64,000 nucleotides of DNA from Alphaproteobacteria bacterium (GCA_030427145.1 JAUHWT010000007.1:1-64000), one strand, 5' to 3'; counted from the stretch's first letter, positions 47,090-57,667 are shown. The notes: generated from the sequence alone by a model not told the origin. Translations and numbers: made by a program.

Positions 47090-49663
47090 ATGTCGCGCTA
47101 CAACGCCAGTGAGGTTGAACCAAAATGGCAGAAGGCCTGGGATGAGGCCGGAGTGTTCCAGGCGCGCACGGATGTTTCGCGCCCCAAATACTATGTCCTG
47201 GAGATGTTCCCGTACCCGTCGGGACGCATCCATATCGGCCACACCCGCAACTATACCATGGGCGACGTAATCGCCCGCTACAAGCTGAGCTGTGGCTATA
47301 ACGTGCTGCATCCCATGGGTTTTGATGCTTTCGGCATGCCGGCTGAAAACGCCGCGATCGAGCACAAACTGCATCCCGGCAAATGGACCTACGACAATAT
47401 CGCGACCATGCGCGAGCAGATGAAGCCCATGGGCTTCTCCATCGACTGGTCACGCGAATTTGCCACCTGCGACCCCGAATACTACGCCCAGCAGCAGGCC
47501 CTGTTCATCGACATGCTCGATGCCGGTCTCATCTACCGCAAGGCCGCGGTGGTAAACTGGGATCCGGTGGACATGACCGTTCTCGCCAATGAACAGGTTA
47601 TCGACGGCAAGGGCTGGCGCTCCGGCGAGCCTGTGGAACGGCGCGAACTGACCCAATGGTTCTTTGCCATTTCCGACATGGCCGAGGAGTTGCTCGAGGC
47701 CATCGACGGGCTCGAGGCCTGGCCGGAAAAAGTCCGCCTGATGCAGCGCAACTGGATCGGCAAAAGCCAGGGTCTCCAGTTCCGTTTTGAGACCGTCGGC
47801 GCCCCCGAGGGCCACGGCGAACTGGAAGTTTACACGACCCGCCCGGACACGCTTCTGGGCGCATCTTTCGCTGCCATCTCGCCGGATCATCCGCTGGCCA
47901 AAGCGCTCGAAAGCGACCCGGAGATCGCCGAATTCAACGCCGAATGCCGCCGGATCGGTACTTCCGAGGAGGCGCTGGAAAAGGCCGAGAAGCGGGGTCT
48001 GAAAACCGCCGTCACGGTCAAACATCCGCTCGATCCTTCGTGGGAACTGCCGGTCTATATCGCGAACTTCGTGCTGATGGATTACGGCACCGGTGCCATC
48101 TTCGGTTGTCCGGCCCATGACCAGCGCGACCTCGACTTCGCACGCAAATATGGCCTGCCCGTTCTTGACGTCTATCGTGAAAGCCCCGACGCTCCTGATG
48201 TTGCAAATGAGGCCTATGTGCCCCAAAAGACACAGTCGGTCTGGTACAGCCGTGGTTTGAGCGGCGAAAAGGAGATGACAGGCGACGAGGCCGTGGCCGA
48301 AGCCGTCGCTCTGGCCGAGGCCAAAGGCATCGGTGAGGGCGTTACCAAATACCGCCTGCGCGACTGGGGCATCAGCCGCCAGCGGTACTGGGGTTGTCCC
48401 ATTCCGATCATTCACTGCGACAGTTGCGGTCTGGTCCCGGAGGACAAGGCGAATCTCCCCGTGCGCCTGCCTGACGATGTCAGCTTCGACCGCCCCGGCA
48501 ACCCGCTGGAGCGCCATGACACCTGGCGGAAGACGAAATGCCCCAAATGCGGTGGGGACGCCCTGCGCGAAACCGACACGATGGACACCTTCGTCGACTC
48601 GTCCTGGTACTTCGCCCGCTTCACCGCACCCAAAGCCGACACGCCCACAGTGGCGGAGGATGCGGCCTACTGGATGAATGTTGACCAGTATATCGGCGGC
48701 GTCGAGCACGCGATTCTGCATCTGCTCTATTCCCGTTTCTTCGCCCGGGCCATGCAGCGCACCGGGCATCTGCCTGAGAAGGCAATCGAACCCTTCGATG
48801 CTCTCTTCACCCAGGGCATGGTCACGCACGAGACCTATTCGACGATCAATGCGAATGGCCGCCGCGTCTGGCATTCCCCGGATGACGTGAAACGCACGGA
48901 TGCCGGCGCAACGCTGTCCGATGGCTCCGCGGTTGAAATCGGCCCGTCCATCAAGATGTCGAAGTCCAAGAAGAACGTGGTCGATCCGGAAGACATCATC
49001 GAACTCTACGGCGCGGACACCGCCCGCTGGTTCGTCATGTCCGACAGCCCGCCTGAGCGTGACGTGGAATGGACCGCCTCCGGAGCCGAGGCCGCCTGGC
49101 GTCACCTGCAACGGGTCTGGCGCATTGCCGCTGAAATCGCCGAATCGGATGCCGATGACGCGGCTCCTGGTGATGACGCCAATGACCTGATCCGCGCCAC
49201 CCACCGCGCAATTCGGGACGTGACCGGGGATATCGAGGGCTTTGCCTTCAACAAGGCCGTCGCGCGCCTCTACGAGTTCACCAACGCGATCGCCAAACTC
49301 AAGGCCGGTGCCCCAGGTGCCGCCGGCGCCCGTCGTTTTGCCATGAAGACGATGGCTCAGCTCATGGCGCCGATGGTTCCGCATCTGGCCGAAGAGGTCT
49401 GGAAAACCATGGGAGGGGAGGGCCTGGTGGTTACCGCGCCCTGGCCCGATGCCGAGGAGAAATACCTCACCGTCGATACCGTGACCCTCCCGATTCAGAT
49501 CAACGGCAAGCGTCGCGGCCAGATGGACGTGCCCGCCACCGCCGACAAACCCGCCATTGAGGCGCTGGCTCTGGCGGATCCGGTCGTGGTAAAAGCCCTG
49601 GATGGAGGGGAGCCGAGGAAACTGATCGTTGTTCCTGGCCGAATCGTGAATGTGGTTATCTGA
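47090..49663 (+). CDS. leuS: Leucyl-tRNA synthetase
   Basis: An 857-residue class I aminoacyl-tRNA synthetase that charges tRNA-Leu. The HIGH motif is at residues 48-51 ([15 protein letters not shown]) and KMSKSKKN near 622. The CP1 editing domain has the TRPDTLLGA segment and [14 protein letters not shown]. The zinc-type region reads CDSCG and CPKCGG. Length is normal. It overlaps the lptE start by 14 bases. Confidence 0.97.
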   Translation: MSRYNASEVEPKWQKAWDEAGVFQARTDVSRPKYYVLEMFPYPSGRIHIGHTRNYTMGDVIARYKLSCGYNVLHPMGFDAFGMPAENAAIEHKLHPGKWTYDNIATMREQMKPMGFSIDWSREFATCDPEYYAQQQALFIDMLDAGLIYRKAAVVNWDPVDMTVLANEQVIDGKGWRSGEPVERRELTQWFFAISDMAEELLEAIDGLEAWPEKVRLMQRNWIGKSQGLQFRFETVGAPEGHGELEVYTTRPDTLLGASFAAISPDHPLAKALESDPEIAEFNAECRRIGTSEEALEKAEKRGLKTAVTVKHPLDPSWELPVYIANFVLMDYGTGAIFGCPAHDQRDLDFARKYGLPVLDVYRESPDAPDVANEAYVPQKTQSVWYSRGLSGEKEMTGDEAVAEAVALAEAKGIGEGVTKYRLRDWGISRQRYWGCPIPIIHCDSCGLVPEDKANLPVRLPDDVSFDRPGNPLERHDTWRKTKCPKCGGDALRETDTMDTFVDSSWYFARFTAPKADTPTVAEDAAYWMNVDQYIGGVEHAILHLLYSRFFARAMQRTGHLPEKAIEPFDALFTQGMVTHETYSTINANGRRVWHSPDDVKRTDAGATLSDGSAVEIGPSIKMSKSKKNVVDPEDIIELYGADTARWFVMSDSPPERDVEWTASGAEAAWRHLQRVWRIAAEIAESDADDAAPGDDANDLIRATHRAIRDVTGDIEGFAFNKAVARLYEFTNAIAKLKAGAPGAAGARRFAMKTMAQLMAPMVPHLAEEVWKTMGGEGLVVTAPWPDAEEKYLTVDTVTLPIQINGKRRGQMDVPATADKPAIEALALADPVVVKALDGGEPRKLIVVPGRIVNVVI

Positions 49664-50168
49664 CCGCCGGACCTTTCTGAAACTTCTGGCCGGGGCCACA
49701 CCCGCAGCGGCCCTGACCGCATGCGGGTTTGAGCCCATGTACGGCGATGGCGCACCCGCCCGGCACATCTATGGCCGGGTGGATGTGGACCTCATCCCAA
49801 CCGAACGCGGCTATGCCCTGCGTGAACGGCTGGTCGAACTCCTCGGCCCGCCCGACATCGCCAGTCACCGTCTGGTGGTTGATCTCAATGTCGAAACCGA
49901 CGGTGTTGCCCTGACCACCGAAAACGTCACCACCCGCTACGAGGTGAAGGGCGAGGCCAGCTACCGCCTTGTCCCGCTCGACGGCGGGCCATCCGCCCTA
50001 ACGGACAGCGTCTTCGCCATCTCCCGCTACAGCGCACCGGAAACCGAAACCTCATCGGCCTACGCCATTCGCGCGGCCGAGCGGGACGCAAACCTGCGTG
50101 TGACCCGCAATCTGGCTGAACAGATGGTACGCCGCCTTGCTCTGAACGCACCGGACTGGGCGACATGA
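49650..50168 (+). CDS. lptE: LPS assembly lipoprotein LptE
   Basis: A 172-residue outer-membrane lipoprotein that plugs the LptD translocon for lipopolysaccharide insertion. It has a lipobox LTAC with the mature start [10 protein letters not shown]. The signal peptide is unusual: DRRTFLKLL matches the twin-arginine motif RRxFLK. It lies between leuS and holA, the standard order in this group. The C-terminus is Arg-rich ([11 protein letters not shown]). The ATG sits inside the end of leuS. Confidence 0.88.
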   Translation: MWLSDRRTFLKLLAGATPAAALTACGFEPMYGDGAPARHIYGRVDVDLIPTERGYALRERLVELLGPPDIASHRLVVDLNVETDGVALTTENVTTRYEVKGEASYRLVPLDGGPSALTDSVFAISRYSAPETETSSAYAIRAAERDANLRVTRNLAEQMVRRLALNAPDWAT

Positions 50169-51187
50169 AACTCAACACCCGGGATGCCCAGAAATTCTTC
50201 GCCAAACCGGACCGGAACGCCGCCGCCATCCTGATCTACGGCACCGACGCCGTGCGTGTGGCCCTGCGCCGTCGCGAGCTTCTGCTGTCGCTGGTCGGTG
50301 AAAACGCCGCCGATGAGATGCGGCTGACCCGTCTCTCCGGCGTGGACGTCCGACGCGACCCGGCATCCGTGAACGATGCAATGAAGGCCACCGGCTTCTT
50401 CCCCGGCGACCGCGCCGTCTTCGTGGAGGAGGCGGGCGACGGAGTCACCGCCGCCATCAAATCCGCCATCGCGGACTGGCAGCCCGGCGACGCGCAAATC
50501 CTTCTGACCGCCGGTCAGCTTGGCCCCCGAAGCAGCCTACGCAAACTCTTCGAGGGCGAAAAACGCGCCTACTGCATTGCGATCTACCAGGACCCGCCGG
50601 GTCGGGCCGAGATAGCCGCATCGCTTGAGAAGTCCGGCATCTCCGGCATTTCCCGCGAGGCGATGACCGATCTCGACATTCTCGCCCGGTCTCTGGATCC
50701 GGGCGACTTCAGCCAGTTCATGGAGAAACTCGGGCTCTACAAACTGGGCGATGGCACTGATCTCATGCCCGGCGATATTGCCGCCTGCGCCCCGGCAGTG
50801 CAGGGGGCCGAGATGGACACGCTCATCCACCTGGCCGCCGACGGCAAACGTGATGGCCTTGCGTCCGAATTTGCCCGCCTGACGGAGCAGGGGACCAACG
50901 CAACCGGCATCACCATCGCCGCCGCGCGCCATTTCCGCGCCCTCCACGCGGCCGCAATTGATCCTGAAGGACCGGACAGGGCGCTTGCCCGCGCCCGGCC
51001 ACCGGTATTCGGCCCGGCCCGCTCCCGCATGGCGGCCCAGGCCCGCCGCCTTGGACCCGCCGGGGTCGAAAACGCGCTCGCCATGATCATGGAGGCCGAA
51101 CTGCGCCTGCGCTCCGGCAAACCGGTGCCGGGCCTTGCCTTCGTCGAACGGCTTCTCGTCAAAATCGCCAGCCTGGAACGCGCGTAA
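50165..51187 (+). CDS. holA: DNA polymerase III subunit delta
   Basis: A 340-residue clamp-loader subunit that opens the beta clamp. The N-terminal AAA+-like domain starts with [39 protein letters not shown] in outline, followed by the R..S.G.DVRRDPASVNDAM segment. C-terminal collar helices contain ARHFRALHAAA and ARRLGPAGVENAL. The start overlaps the lptE stop by ATGA. Confidence 0.93.
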   Translation: MKLNTRDAQKFFAKPDRNAAAILIYGTDAVRVALRRRELLLSLVGENAADEMRLTRLSGVDVRRDPASVNDAMKATGFFPGDRAVFVEEAGDGVTAAIKSAIADWQPGDAQILLTAGQLGPRSSLRKLFEGEKRAYCIAIYQDPPGRAEIAASLEKSGISGISREAMTDLDILARSLDPGDFSQFMEKLGLYKLGDGTDLMPGDIAACAPAVQGAEMDTLIHLAADGKRDGLASEFARLTEQGTNATGITIAAARHFRALHAAAIDPEGPDRALARARPPVFGPARSRMAAQARRLGPAGVENALAMIMEAELRLRSGKPVPGLAFVERLLVKIASLERA

Positions 51188-51789
51188 TGACCAATGGCTA
51201 CAAGGTGATCGGAAACCCCAAATCCCGTGCCATGCGGGTTTTGTGGGTGCTGGAGGAACTTGGCCTCGACTATGATTTCTCACCCGACCCGCCACATTCC
51301 GATGCGGTTCGGGCGCTCAATCCCGAAGGTAAGGTGCCCGTGTTCCTGATGGATGGCGAGCCTTTCACCGATTCCGTCGCTATCATCCAGTACCTCGCCG
51401 ACACTCATGGCAGTCTGACCTTTCCGGCGGGAACGCGCGAACGCCTGCGTCAGGACGGTTTCACGCAGTTCGCGGTGGAGGAGGTCGATGGCGCACTCTG
51501 GACCCGGTCCAAACACGCCTTTGTCTATCCGCCGGAAAAACGCCTTGCGGAGATCAAACCCCTTGCGATCTGGGAGTTCGACCGCGCCATGAAGACGCTC
51601 GAACACCGCCTTGGCGACCGTGAGTTTGTCATGGGGGACCGCTTTACCATTCCGGACATCATCCTTGGCCACTGCGGCGGGTGGGCTGTTCCGGCGGGCT
51701 TCAACCTGCCTGATGGACCGGTGGGTGACTACCTCGCCCGGGTCCGGTCACGGCCCGCCCTGCGACGGGCCATGAAACGGGCGGTCTAA
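51187..51789 (+). CDS. Glutathione S-transferase family protein
   Basis: A 200-residue GST-fold protein. The N-terminal thioredoxin-like domain has KVIGNPKSRAMRVLWVLEELGLDYDF, NPEGKVPVFLMDGEPFTDSVAIIQYLAD (cis-Pro and Glu/Asp-Ser motif). The helical C-terminal domain has the FTIPDIILGH N-capping box. The start overlaps the holA stop as TAATG. The substrate is unknown. Confidence 0.9.
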   Translation: MTNGYKVIGNPKSRAMRVLWVLEELGLDYDFSPDPPHSDAVRALNPEGKVPVFLMDGEPFTDSVAIIQYLADTHGSLTFPAGTRERLRQDGFTQFAVEEVDGALWTRSKHAFVYPPEKRLAEIKPLAIWEFDRAMKTLEHRLGDREFVMGDRFTIPDIILGHCGGWAVPAGFNLPDGPVGDYLARVRSRPALRRAMKRAV

Positions 51790-51819
51790 CGGGAATTTCG
51801 CCTGACCGCCCAACGGGGC

Positions 51820-53313
51820 TTACTCGCCCCGGTCATCCCTGTCGTGACCCTCGTCACCGGTCGAATAATCGCCCGAGGATTGGGAGGTTGTGGCAAAGGG
51901 CAGCTGACCCTGCTTGCCGTCACCGTTTCCGACGCCATCCATCTTGATGTGCATGTCGGTCTGCGGGAACGGAATGGAGATGCCCTCGGCGTCAAACCGC
52001 TCCTTCACGATGCGCTGCATGTCCCAGAATACGGTCCAGTAATCCTCGCCCCGCGTCCAGGGACGGAAGATGAAATCCACCGAACTTGCGCCAAGCGAGC
52101 TGACGCGAATGGTCGGCTCGGGATCATCCAGCACCAGCGGATGCTCAGCCGCGATTTCCTCCAGAACGCTCTGCGCCTTCTCGATGGAGTCGCTGTAGCC
52201 AATACCAAAGGTCATATCCACGCGCCGCGTCGGGCTGGAGGTGACATTGGTAATGACATTGCCCCAGACGTTGGAGTTCGGCACCACAATCACCTGGTTG
52301 TCCGGCGTGGTCACGGTCGTGGACACGATCGAAACCGTCTGAACCGTACCGCCAACGCCGCCAATATCCACGTAGTCACCCACGTCAAACGGACGGTTGA
52401 TCATGATCATGAGACCGGCGGCCAGGTTGCTGAGCGTGTCCTGCATCGCGAAGGCAATGATGAACGAGGCACCACCGAGCAGAGCCAGCATCGGCGTCAC
52501 GTCAATACCCAGCATCGAGAGAACAACCATCAGGCCAATGGCAATGGTCACCCAGAAGAAGACCTTGCCCAGGAAATCCTTCAAGAGCGTGGAAACATTG
52601 GGAACACGGGTTAACATGCGGCGTGCAAAACGGCTGATGATCCCCGCGACCATGAAGAGCAGAATAAACGATCCGACAACGATCCCGACATCAATAAGAA
52701 GCGCAATGCCACCTGTGGGTGAGATCGCCCAGTTAATCACCTCCTGCACGACGGCCTGGAAATCCGCAGTGCGGCGCTCATCAATCAACACCGCGCTACG
52801 ATACGACTGAAACTCATTGATTACAGCCTCATCGCCGCCTTTCTTAATCCAGTTGATCAGAACCAGATTGAACTTGTCAAAGGCAAGTTTCAGCGCTTCG
52901 GTCTGTGCAACAACGCGTTCCGCCGCACCGGCCGCAACTTCGTCATCCTCTGAACGGGACCGAATGCGTTCCTCGACAACGGCCTGGGTGTCGTTGCGGA
53001 CAATGCCCAGCCATTCATTGGCCAGCGCCTCAAGCTCCGATGCCGTCAGCGGAATGAGCCGCAGCTCAAATTCCTCATTCGACACTTCCGGATCGAGCAT
53101 GACATCCGCAAAAGTCGGCTCCGCTTCAGCTTCCTCGGCTGGAGCTTCCGCGGCATCTCCGCCCTCATCAGCCGGTGCCGTTTCCTCAGTCGCGGCGGGG
53201 GCCGCATCCGCTGCCGGTTCGTCCTGGGCATGAAGTGGCATCGCCACAATCATCCAGGCCAGCATGGCCAAAAGTAGCGACACGCCTCGCGTGCCGATTG
53301 AGAAAAAACGCAT
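51820..53313 (-). CDS. MscS family mechanosensitive channel
   Basis: A 497-residue channel with signal peptide MRFFSIGTRGVSLLLAMLAWMIVAMPLHA, a long acidic Ala/Glu-rich periplasmic region (residues 30-70), membrane helices around 205-290, and the MscS core: GGASFIIAFAMQDTLSNLAAGLMIMINRPFDVGDYV in outline, then GGVGGTVQTVSIVSTTVTTPDNQ. GGAGCGAGG lies before the ATG. It releases solutes on hypo-osmotic shock. The C-terminal tail is Asp/Arg-rich. Confidence 0.92.
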   Translation of the reverse strand: MRFFSIGTRGVSLLLAMLAWMIVAMPLHAQDEPAADAAPAATEETAPADEGGDAAEAPAEEAEAEPTFADVMLDPEVSNEEFELRLIPLTASELEALANEWLGIVRNDTQAVVEERIRSRSEDDEVAAGAAERVVAQTEALKLAFDKFNLVLINWIKKGGDEAVINEFQSYRSAVLIDERRTADFQAVVQEVINWAISPTGGIALLIDVGIVVGSFILLFMVAGIISRFARRMLTRVPNVSTLLKDFLGKVFFWVTIAIGLMVVLSMLGIDVTPMLALLGGASFIIAFAMQDTLSNLAAGLMIMINRPFDVGDYVDIGGVGGTVQTVSIVSTTVTTPDNQVIVVPNSNVWGNVITNVTSSPTRRVDMTFGIGYSDSIEKAQSVLEEIAAEHPLVLDDPEPTIRVSSLGASSVDFIFRPWTRGEDYWTVFWDMQRIVKERFDAEGISIPFPQTDMHIKMDGVGNGDGKQGQLPFATTSQSSGDYSTGDEGHDRDDRGE

Positions 53314-53361
53314 ATTTGCAACCTCGCTCCAAATTTTTTTTGGCGTCTAACAAGCAGAGGT

Positions 53362-54576
53362 TCAGGTGGCAACCCGGCTTTCCAGCCAACCAGCTGCGGC
53401 CATCCCGGCATGGCGCCCGGTGGCAAGACAGGCGGTCAGAAGATAACCGCCGGTCGGCGCGTCCCAGTCCAGCATCTCGCCCGCACAAAACACACCCGGA
53501 GCCGCGCGCAGCATCAGGTTCCCGTCCAGAGCCGTCTCCGGCACACCACCCCCGGTTGAGATCGCCTCATCAATCTCCAGAGGCCCGGAAATCTGTGGCC
53601 GCAGCGCTTTCAGCGCGCCTGCTACCGCGTCCAAATCGGTAACCTCACCCCGAAAGCACTCCCGAAACAGCGCGATTTTCACAGGCGTGAGCCCCAGGGC
53701 TTTCCTCATGTGATTCGAAAAACTGTTGCGCCCCCTGGGCCGCGCCAGTCGTTCCGCCACAGTTGCCCGGTCCAAATGCGGAAGCAGATCGAGAACCAGC
53801 GGCTCGCCCTCCCGCAACCTGTTGGACAGCAGGTATATCCCGCCACCTTCCAGACCCTTCCGCGAAATCACAAATTCCCCATGCACCACCGCCGACCCGG
53901 CCTGCATGCGCACGGGCTTCACCGGCTGCCCGTAATGTTTCTCCATGTGTCCGGACCACGCCATCCGGCACCCCACATTGGTCGGCTTAAACGGACTAAG
54001 CTGAATCTTCCTGTCCTCAAACAGCCGCGTCCAGCTCCCGGTTGAGCCGAGCCGCGACCAGGACGCACCACCGACAGCCAGAACCGCACATCTGGCACGA
54101 ACCTGCCGCGGCCCGTCTGGCGTCAGAAACCTGTACCCGTCACCGTCCCAGCCATCCCAGCGCCAGCGCGTTTTCAACTCAACCCCACGCCCGGCCAGCA
54201 GCCCAAGCCAGGACCGGAGCAGGGGGGAGGCCTTCATGCCCTGCGGAAAAATCCGTTTCGATGATCCGGTGAAATGTTCGATGCCATGACTGTCGAGCCA
54301 GACCTTCACGTCCTCCGGCCCGAAATTGTCGAGGATCGGCGCCAGCCACTCGCCGCCCTCAAAATAGCTCGAGACAAATTCCGGCAGCGGCTGATCCCGC
54401 GAAACGTTGAGCCCCGATTTCCCCGCCATCAGAAACTTCCGCGCCGGGGAGGGCATGGCATCGGCGATCACCACCCGACGACCGGCCGCTGAGATCATGT
54501 CAGCGGCCATCAGCCCGGCCGGGCCGGCCCCTATGACCAGCGCGTCCGGGGTCAGCGGCTCAGGCAGGCTGGTCAA
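53362..54576 (-). CDS. FAD-dependent oxidoreductase, HI0933/YhiN-like
   Basis: A flavoprotein of about 404 residues with the FAD Rossmann motif ALVIGAGPAGLMAADMISAAGRRVVIAD at its start. Later family features are GKSGLNVSRD, AVGGASWSRLGSTGSW, TPVKIALFRECFRGEV and CAGEMLDWDAPTGGYLL. The reaction is unknown. A frame runs up to 54648, but it would overlap the upstream SDR gene by about 89 bases; a TTG at 54576 gives a normal N-terminus and a 17-base overlap. This start is a judgement. Confidence 0.82.
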   Translation of the reverse strand: MTSLPEPLTPDALVIGAGPAGLMAADMISAAGRRVVIADAMPSPARKFLMAGKSGLNVSRDQPLPEFVSSYFEGGEWLAPILDNFGPEDVKVWLDSHGIEHFTGSSKRIFPQGMKASPLLRSWLGLLAGRGVELKTRWRWDGWDGDGYRFLTPDGPRQVRARCAVLAVGGASWSRLGSTGSWTRLFEDRKIQLSPFKPTNVGCRMAWSGHMEKHYGQPVKPVRMQAGSAVVHGEFVISRKGLEGGGIYLLSNRLREGEPLVLDLLPHLDRATVAERLARPRGRNSFSNHMRKALGLTPVKIALFRECFRGEVTDLDAVAGALKALRPQISGPLEIDEAISTGGGVPETALDGNLMLRAAPGVFCAGEMLDWDAPTGGYLLTACLATGRHAGMAAAGWLESRVAT

Positions 54577-55330
54577 GACCGATCCGGGCGCGAATCTCCG
54601 GATCACGCAGGCTGACCTCCTCACCGGCCAGATCCTTCGCGTCATCACCGGTCAGCCAGATGATCGCCTGCGCCGGGATCTCAACGGGCGCGTGGTCGGA
54701 AAACTCCATGCGGCTTACCGCATTGATGCCACTGGCCTTGATCTGGCGCTGCATGTCCGTGGCCACCGTTCCCGGTGACAGGCTCATCGCCCGCACGCCT
54801 GCGCCTCTGTTCTCCAGATGGGTACAGCGCGTCAGCATGAAGGCCGCGGCCTTGGACGAACAGTAGGCGCTCCAGCCCTCAATCGGGTTATGCGCCGCCC
54901 CGGAGCTGATATTGACGATCACGCCCGCGCCCTGACGCCGCATCTGCGGCAGTACCGCGCGCGTGCCATTATACATGCCGCCAAGATTGATCGAGATGGC
55001 TTTGTGCCATTCCTTCGGCGTGGAGGTGGACAGCGGACCGATGGGATCGATCACGGCTGCGTTGTTCACCATGATGTCGACCTTTTCAAACAGCCCGCGC
55101 GCCCGCGAAACGGCCGTTTCCACCTGCGAATACTCCGACACGTCGCAGGTCATCGCCTCAACCCGTCCGCCCTTGCCGGAGAGTTCCTGGGCCAAATCCG
55201 TCAGGCTGCCTCCATTGCGCGCCAGCAGGAGCAGATTTGCCCCCTCCGCCGCCATCGCCCGCGCGGTGGCCTCCCCGATGCCGCGACTCGCACCGGTGAT
55301 TATTGCTGTTTTTCCGGTCATACTGGCCAT
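54560..55330 (-). CDS. Short-chain dehydrogenase/reductase
   Basis: A 256-residue NAD(P)-dependent oxidoreductase. It has TGASRGIGEATARAMAAEGA (cofactor-binding TGxxxGIG), a MVNNAAVIDP NNAG-type motif, and the catalytic Ser-Tyr-Lys in NISSGAAH and YCSSKAA. SLSPGTVATDM follows. The start at 55330 has AGGA eight bases upstream; the frame is open to 55387. It is co-oriented with and overlaps the flavoprotein gene. The substrate is unknown. Confidence 0.9.
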   Translation of the reverse strand: MASMTGKTAIITGASRGIGEATARAMAAEGANLLLLARNGGSLTDLAQELSGKGGRVEAMTCDVSEYSQVETAVSRARGLFEKVDIMVNNAAVIDPIGPLSTSTPKEWHKAISINLGGMYNGTRAVLPQMRRQGAGVIVNISSGAAHNPIEGWSAYCSSKAAAFMLTRCTHLENRGAGVRAMSLSPGTVATDMQRQIKASGINAVSRMEFSDHAPVEIPAQAIIWLTGDDAKDLAGEEVSLRDPEIRARIGLDQPA

Positions 55331-55462
55331 CGGACTATCCTCTTGTATTATTTCCCGTATTGAATCCCTTTGCAGTTGCGTTGGCAAGCCCCACCAATGG
55401 CCAAGGTTGTCACCGGAAGCGATTGAGCCTAGGTGTCATCGGGGTATGTTGAGGAGTATCGC

Positions 55463-55549
55463 ATGACTGATGCCCAGGCCCGCGACGCGCGGACCATTTC
55501 CGACAATTTGAGGGTCGTTTGTGGCCCGGACGGGGTGACACGAACATGA
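55463..55549 (+). CDS. 28-aa ORF coupled to tldE/pmbA
   Basis: A short frame MTDAQARDARTISDNLRVVC and eight more residues. GAGGAG lies six bases before its ATG, and its stop overlaps the next start as ATGA. The downstream gene has no good ribosome binding site of its own, so this may be a leader that sets its translation by coupling. It is too short for homology judgement and could be accidental. Confidence 0.4.
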   Translation: MTDAQARDARTISDNLRVVCGPDGVTRT

Positions 55550-56889
55550 CCGCGCTGGCTGAGATTACCAAACAGCTCCTGCACGCCGCCAAAGAGGCCG
55601 GGGCAGCCGATGCCGACGCCATCGCCGTGTCCGGCGACAGTCTCCAGATCGGTGTACGCAACGGCGCGCTTGAGGAGGCCGAACGCTCCGAAGGCGTCGA
55701 TATCGGCCTGCGTGTTCTGCTCGGCCGCCGCCAGGCCTGCGTCTCCGCCAGCGACACCCGCCCCGAGACCATCACCGCCATGGCCGAACGCGCCGTTGCG
55801 ATGGCAAAAGAGGCCCCGGAGGACCCCACCTGTGGCCTCGCCGACCCGGATCAGCTTGCGGAAATCCGCGACAACGACGCGCTCGATCTCGTGGACGACA
55901 GCGCACCGCCATCGCCGGAGCTTCTGAAGGAACGCGCGCTGGAAGCCGAAGCGGCATCGCTCGCTGTAAAAGGTGTAACCCGGACGGATTCCGCAGGCGC
56001 GGGCTATGAGGACGTGTCGATCCACCTCGCCATGACCAACGGTTTTGAGGGCCGCATCCGCCGCACAAGCCACGCGGTCCAGGCCGTGGCCATCGCTGGC
56101 GACGGGCTGGAAATGGAAAACGATTACGCCTTCGAGACCCGGACCCACTTCGCGGATCTGCCACCCGTGGCAGAGACCGGCCGGCTCGCCGGTGAACGTG
56201 CTGTGGCCCGCTACGGCGCCACGCGTCCGCCCACCGGCGCATACCCCGTGATTTTTGATGAACGCATCGCAGCGGGCCTGATCGGCCACCTCGTGCAGGC
56301 CATCAACGGTCAGGCCATCGCCCGCGGGGCCTCATGGCTCAAGGACGCGCTGGGCGAGCAGGTCCTGCCGAAGGGAATAGACCTCATCGAGGACCCCGGC
56401 CGCCATCGCGTGCGCGGCTCCCGCATGTTCGATGCCGAAGGGCTGCCCTGCGCCAAACGCGCACTGGTACGGGACGGCGTGCTCCAGGGCTGGACGCTTG
56501 ATCTGGCCACGGCCCGCAAGCTGGGGCTGGAGAGCACCGCCAACGCATCCCGCGGCACCGGATCAACCCCGTCTCCGGCGGTCACCCACCTTGGTCTCAC
56601 CGAAGGGGCCATGTCCCGCGAGGAACTGCTCGCACAAATGGGAACGGGGCTGCTCGTGACTTCGATGATCGGCTCCACCATCAACCCCAACACCGGCGAC
56701 TATTCCCGGGGCGCCGCCGGGTTCTGGGTGGAAAACGGCGAAATCAAGCGCCCCGTGAACGAATGCACCGTGGCCGGCAACCTGCGCGAAATGCTCCTGG
56801 GCATCACCGCCGCAAACGACGCCCGCCACCACATGAGCCGCGTGGTGCCAAGCCTGCTGGTTGAGGGGATGGTTATTGCCGGAAGCTGA
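55546..56889 (+). CDS. TldE/PmbA family metalloprotease regulator
   Basis: A 447-residue protein of the TldD/TldE (PmbA) family, which acts in peptide processing and protein turnover. Recognisable parts are the start ALAEITKQLLHAAKEAGAADADAIAV, a beta-rich middle (EAERSEGVDIGLRVLLG) and the end FWVENGEIKRPVNECTVAGNLREMLLGI. It lacks the HExxxH zinc site of TldD, consistent with the non-catalytic E partner. The start at 55546 overlaps a 28-codon upstream frame. Confidence 0.9.
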   Translation: MTALAEITKQLLHAAKEAGAADADAIAVSGDSLQIGVRNGALEEAERSEGVDIGLRVLLGRRQACVSASDTRPETITAMAERAVAMAKEAPEDPTCGLADPDQLAEIRDNDALDLVDDSAPPSPELLKERALEAEAASLAVKGVTRTDSAGAGYEDVSIHLAMTNGFEGRIRRTSHAVQAVAIAGDGLEMENDYAFETRTHFADLPPVAETGRLAGERAVARYGATRPPTGAYPVIFDERIAAGLIGHLVQAINGQAIARGASWLKDALGEQVLPKGIDLIEDPGRHRVRGSRMFDAEGLPCAKRALVRDGVLQGWTLDLATARKLGLESTANASRGTGSTPSPAVTHLGLTEGAMSREELLAQMGTGLLVTSMIGSTINPNTGDYSRGAAGFWVENGEIKRPVNECTVAGNLREMLLGITAANDARHHMSRVVPSLLVEGMVIAGS

Positions 56890-57655
56890 ACTCGCCATCA
56901 TGATCGGGGCCGCCCGCGCGGCTGGTGACCTTGCCCTGCGTCACTTCGCGGGCAGCCGCGCGGCCACCGAAAAAGCCGGCGGCCTCGGCCCCGTGACCCA
57001 GGCCGATATCGAGGTCGACCGCCTCCTGCGCAAACAGCTGCTGGAGGCACGCCCCTCCTATGGCTGGCTCTCCGAGGAAAGCGAGGACGATCCCGCCCGC
57101 CTGAACGCCGACCGTGTGTTTGTTGTCGACCCGATCGACGGAACCCGCGCCTTCATCGAGGGTAAAAAGGACTGGGCCATATCCATTGCCGTGGTCGAAC
57201 GCGGCCGCGCCATCGCCGGCATTGTCCACATGCCCGTGCTTGGCCTCAGCTACACGGCAATCGAGGGCTATGGCGCGCAGTGCAACGGCGCCGCAATCTG
57301 GGCCAGCGAGACCAGCACGATTGGCGAAGCCACGCTCCTCGTCAACGGCGCCCAGATGAAGGAACAGTACTGGCCCGGCGGCATCCCCCAACTGGAACGC
57401 CACTTCCGGCCCTCCATCGCCTACCGCATGTGTTTGGCTGCCGAGGGCAAATTCGACGGCATGCTGACCTTCCGCAATTCCTTCGAATGGGACATCGCCG
57501 CCGGCGACATCATCGCCCGCGAGGCCGGCGCGATTGTCACCGACCGCAACGGCAATCCAACCGTCTACAACAACCCGTCCCCAACACTGCCAGGCATTTT
57601 TGTCGCGGGCCGGTTCATGCACCGCTACCTCATGGAACGGTCCGTCCGGGACTGA
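56876..57655 (+). CDS. Inositol-monophosphatase-like phosphatase
   Basis: A 259-residue Mg2+-dependent phosphatase of the IMPase/CysQ family. Metal ligands are in LSEESEDD, VVDPIDGTRAFIEG and, C-terminally, FEWDIAAGDIIAREAGA. It may act on inositol phosphates or 3'-phosphoadenosine nucleotides; the sequence does not decide. TTG at 56876, seven bases after GAGGGG, fits best; it overlaps the end of the TldE gene by 14 bases. Another TTG lies at 56861. Confidence 0.87.
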   Translation: MPEAELAIMIGAARAAGDLALRHFAGSRAATEKAGGLGPVTQADIEVDRLLRKQLLEARPSYGWLSEESEDDPARLNADRVFVVDPIDGTRAFIEGKKDWAISIAVVERGRAIAGIVHMPVLGLSYTAIEGYGAQCNGAAIWASETSTIGEATLLVNGAQMKEQYWPGGIPQLERHFRPSIAYRMCLAAEGKFDGMLTFRNSFEWDIAAGDIIAREAGAIVTDRNGNPTVYNNPSPTLPGIFVAGRFMHRYLMERSVRD

Positions 57656-57667
57656 CCCGACCCGACG

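Noticed and set aside
47450-49768. 772-codon minus-strand frame opposite leuS
   Set aside because: Antisense shadow of leuS, which has intact HIGH and KMSKS motifs.
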